A DNA stretch of 8,438 nucleotides, taken from Rhodococcus_D sp039923155. Its GTDB lineage: Bacteria > Actinomycetota > Actinomycetes > Mycobacteriales > Mycobacteriaceae. Location of the stretch: contig JBDTDI010000021.1 in NCBI GenBank assembly GCA_039923155.1, positions 1 to 8,438 of the forward strand, given 5' to 3'. Made by a program: the position numbers and the translations under genes. How positions within the stretch are numbered: position 1 is the stretch's first letter; the number at the start of each line of letters is the position of its first letter. The notes beneath the pieces were generated by a model. It saw only the letters and a program-made list of their open reading frames with translations. It did not search any database and was not told the origin of the DNA. Positions 7,578 through 8,438 of the stretch are shown piece by piece.

Positions 7578-8438
7578 ATGGATGACCTGCGCCTCGGCGA
7601 TGACCTGCGCGTCTTCTCCGACGCCTCTCCCTCCCCGTCGCACGCCGTGGCCGAGATGGCGCGACGGCTGCGCCTCGCCGGTTTCACCGAGCTCGACGAG
7701 GCCGACCGCTGGGCGGTGACCCCCGGCCAGAGGCACTACGTGATCCGCGGCGGGGGCAGCATCGTCGCGTTCCGGGTGGGTTCGGCCGCACCGTCGGAGG
7801 CGGGCCTGCGCCTGCTCGGCGCGCACACCGACTCCCCCACCTTCAAGGTCCGCCCCCACCACGACGTACGCCAGGCCGGCTACCGCCTCGTCGGCGTCGA
7901 GACCTACGGCGGGCTGCTCGCCCACACCTGGCTCGACCGGGAGCTGACCGTCGCCGGCCGGGTGTCGTTGCGGGGCGGCGAGATGCGCCTGGTGGTGCTC
8001 GGTGGCTCCCCGCTGCGGCTGCCGTCGCTGGCCATCCACCTCGACCGATCCGTCCGCGACGGCCTCACCCTGGACCCGCAGCGCCACCTCGTCCCGATGT
8101 GGAGCAGCGACCTCGGCACCGAGCCCGGGCTCGCCGACGCGCTGGCGGCGGAGCTCGGGGTCGAGGTGGACGACATCGTCGCGCACGACCTGGTCCTCAC
8201 CGACACCCAGCCCGCGGCGGCCACCGGGGCGCAGGGCACCTGGATCGCGGCCCCGAGGCTGGACAACCAGACCAGCTGCCACTCCGGTACCCACGCCCTG
8301 ATCGACTCGGCCCCGGCGGCACACACCCAGGTGCTGGTGGCCAACGACCACGAGGAGGTGGGCAGCGGCTCGGCGGAGGGAGCGCGGGGGTCGTTCCTCG
8401 CCGACGTGCTGGCCCGGATCGTCGCCGCGACCGGGGAG
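7578..8438 (+). CDS. apeB: M18 family aminopeptidase (3' partial)
   Basis: Zinc aminopeptidase of the M18 (aspartyl aminopeptidase-like) family, called apeB or pepC in actinobacteria. It removes N-terminal residues, often acidic ones, from peptides in the cytoplasm. The window holds the first 287 codons of a family usually a little over 400 residues. The frame is open to the last base. Visible signatures are GAHTDSPTFKVRP with zinc ligand H83, YGGLLAHTWLDREL (110-123), RLDNQTSCHSG with bridging D229, and NDHEEVGSGS with E259/E260 (general base and ligand). The remaining Asp and His ligands should lie beyond the window. The ATG at 7578 is preceded by AAGG at 8 nt and gives the expected N-terminus, with the DASPSPSHAV segment seen near the start of this family. 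It is transcribed away from the alaS run. Confidence 0.95.
   Translation, partial: MDDLRLGDDLRVFSDASPSPSHAVAEMARRLRLAGFTELDEADRWAVTPGQRHYVIRGGGSIVAFRVGSAAPSEAGLRLLGAHTDSPTFKVRPHHDVRQAGYRLVGVETYGGLLAHTWLDRELTVAGRVSLRGGEMRLVVLGGSPLRLPSLAIHLDRSVRDGLTLDPQRHLVPMWSSDLGTEPGLADALAAELGVEVDDIVAHDLVLTDTQPAAATGAQGTWIAAPRLDNQTSCHSGTHALIDSAPAAHTQVLVANDHEEVGSGSAEGARGSFLADVLARIVAATGE

Noticed and set aside
7494..8351. Open frame of 285 codons antisense to the M18 peptidase gene
   Set aside because: It is a His/Val/Gly-rich shadow; the plus strand carries all expected M18 motifs.

Overview
The window is high-GC DNA with tightly packed or overlapping genes and many GTG starts. It contains the block alaS-ruvX-mltG-aroE, which is typical of Actinobacteria. 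The AroE and MltG motifs resemble mycobacterial/Pseudonocardiales proteins more than streptomycete ones, so a Pseudonocardiales-like actinomycete is my best guess. That placement is an inference and not proven.

Layout, left to right. (1) 3-1235 (+): the 3' part of a membrane sensor histidine kinase whose N-terminus lies outside the window. (2) 1208-1885 (-): an OmpR/PhoB-type response regulator that converges on the kinase and overlaps it tail to tail by 28 bp. (3) 1930-7277 (-): a compact housekeeping run, reading right to left as alaS (alanyl-tRNA synthetase), ruvX (YqgF-type RNase H fold nuclease), mltG (membrane endolytic transglycosylase) and aroE (shikimate dehydrogenase). Each junction is a start/stop overlap (GTGA, GTGA, then 14 nt), so translational coupling is likely. 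The response regulator follows aroE closely enough to share the transcript. (4) 7297-7494 (-): a small proline-rich protein with one membrane segment, 19 nt ahead of alaS and probably the first gene of the run. (5) 7495-7577: a short divergent intergenic region that must hold promoters for both directions. (6) 7578-8438 (+): the first 287 codons of an M18 zinc aminopeptidase, cut by the window end.

The minus-strand run combines translation (AlaS), DNA/RNA processing (RuvX), peptidoglycan strand cleavage (MltG) and aromatic amino acid synthesis (AroE). This is a conserved neighbourhood rather than one pathway. Its unusual parts are its edges. A two-component system sits where related genomes usually continue with other aro genes, and an M18 peptidase lies upstream instead of the ribosomal/DUF948-type genes I would expect.

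I see no mobile element, CRISPR array, tRNA, rRNA, phage gene or defence gene. Apart from the 83-nt intergenic region there is essentially no non-coding DNA. I do not see a convincing new biological system. The items worth a second look are the convergent kinase/regulator overlap, an in-frame 15-bp tandem repeat that forms the RuvX tail and supplies the mltG ribosome binding site, and substitutions in conserved motifs of AroE and MltG.
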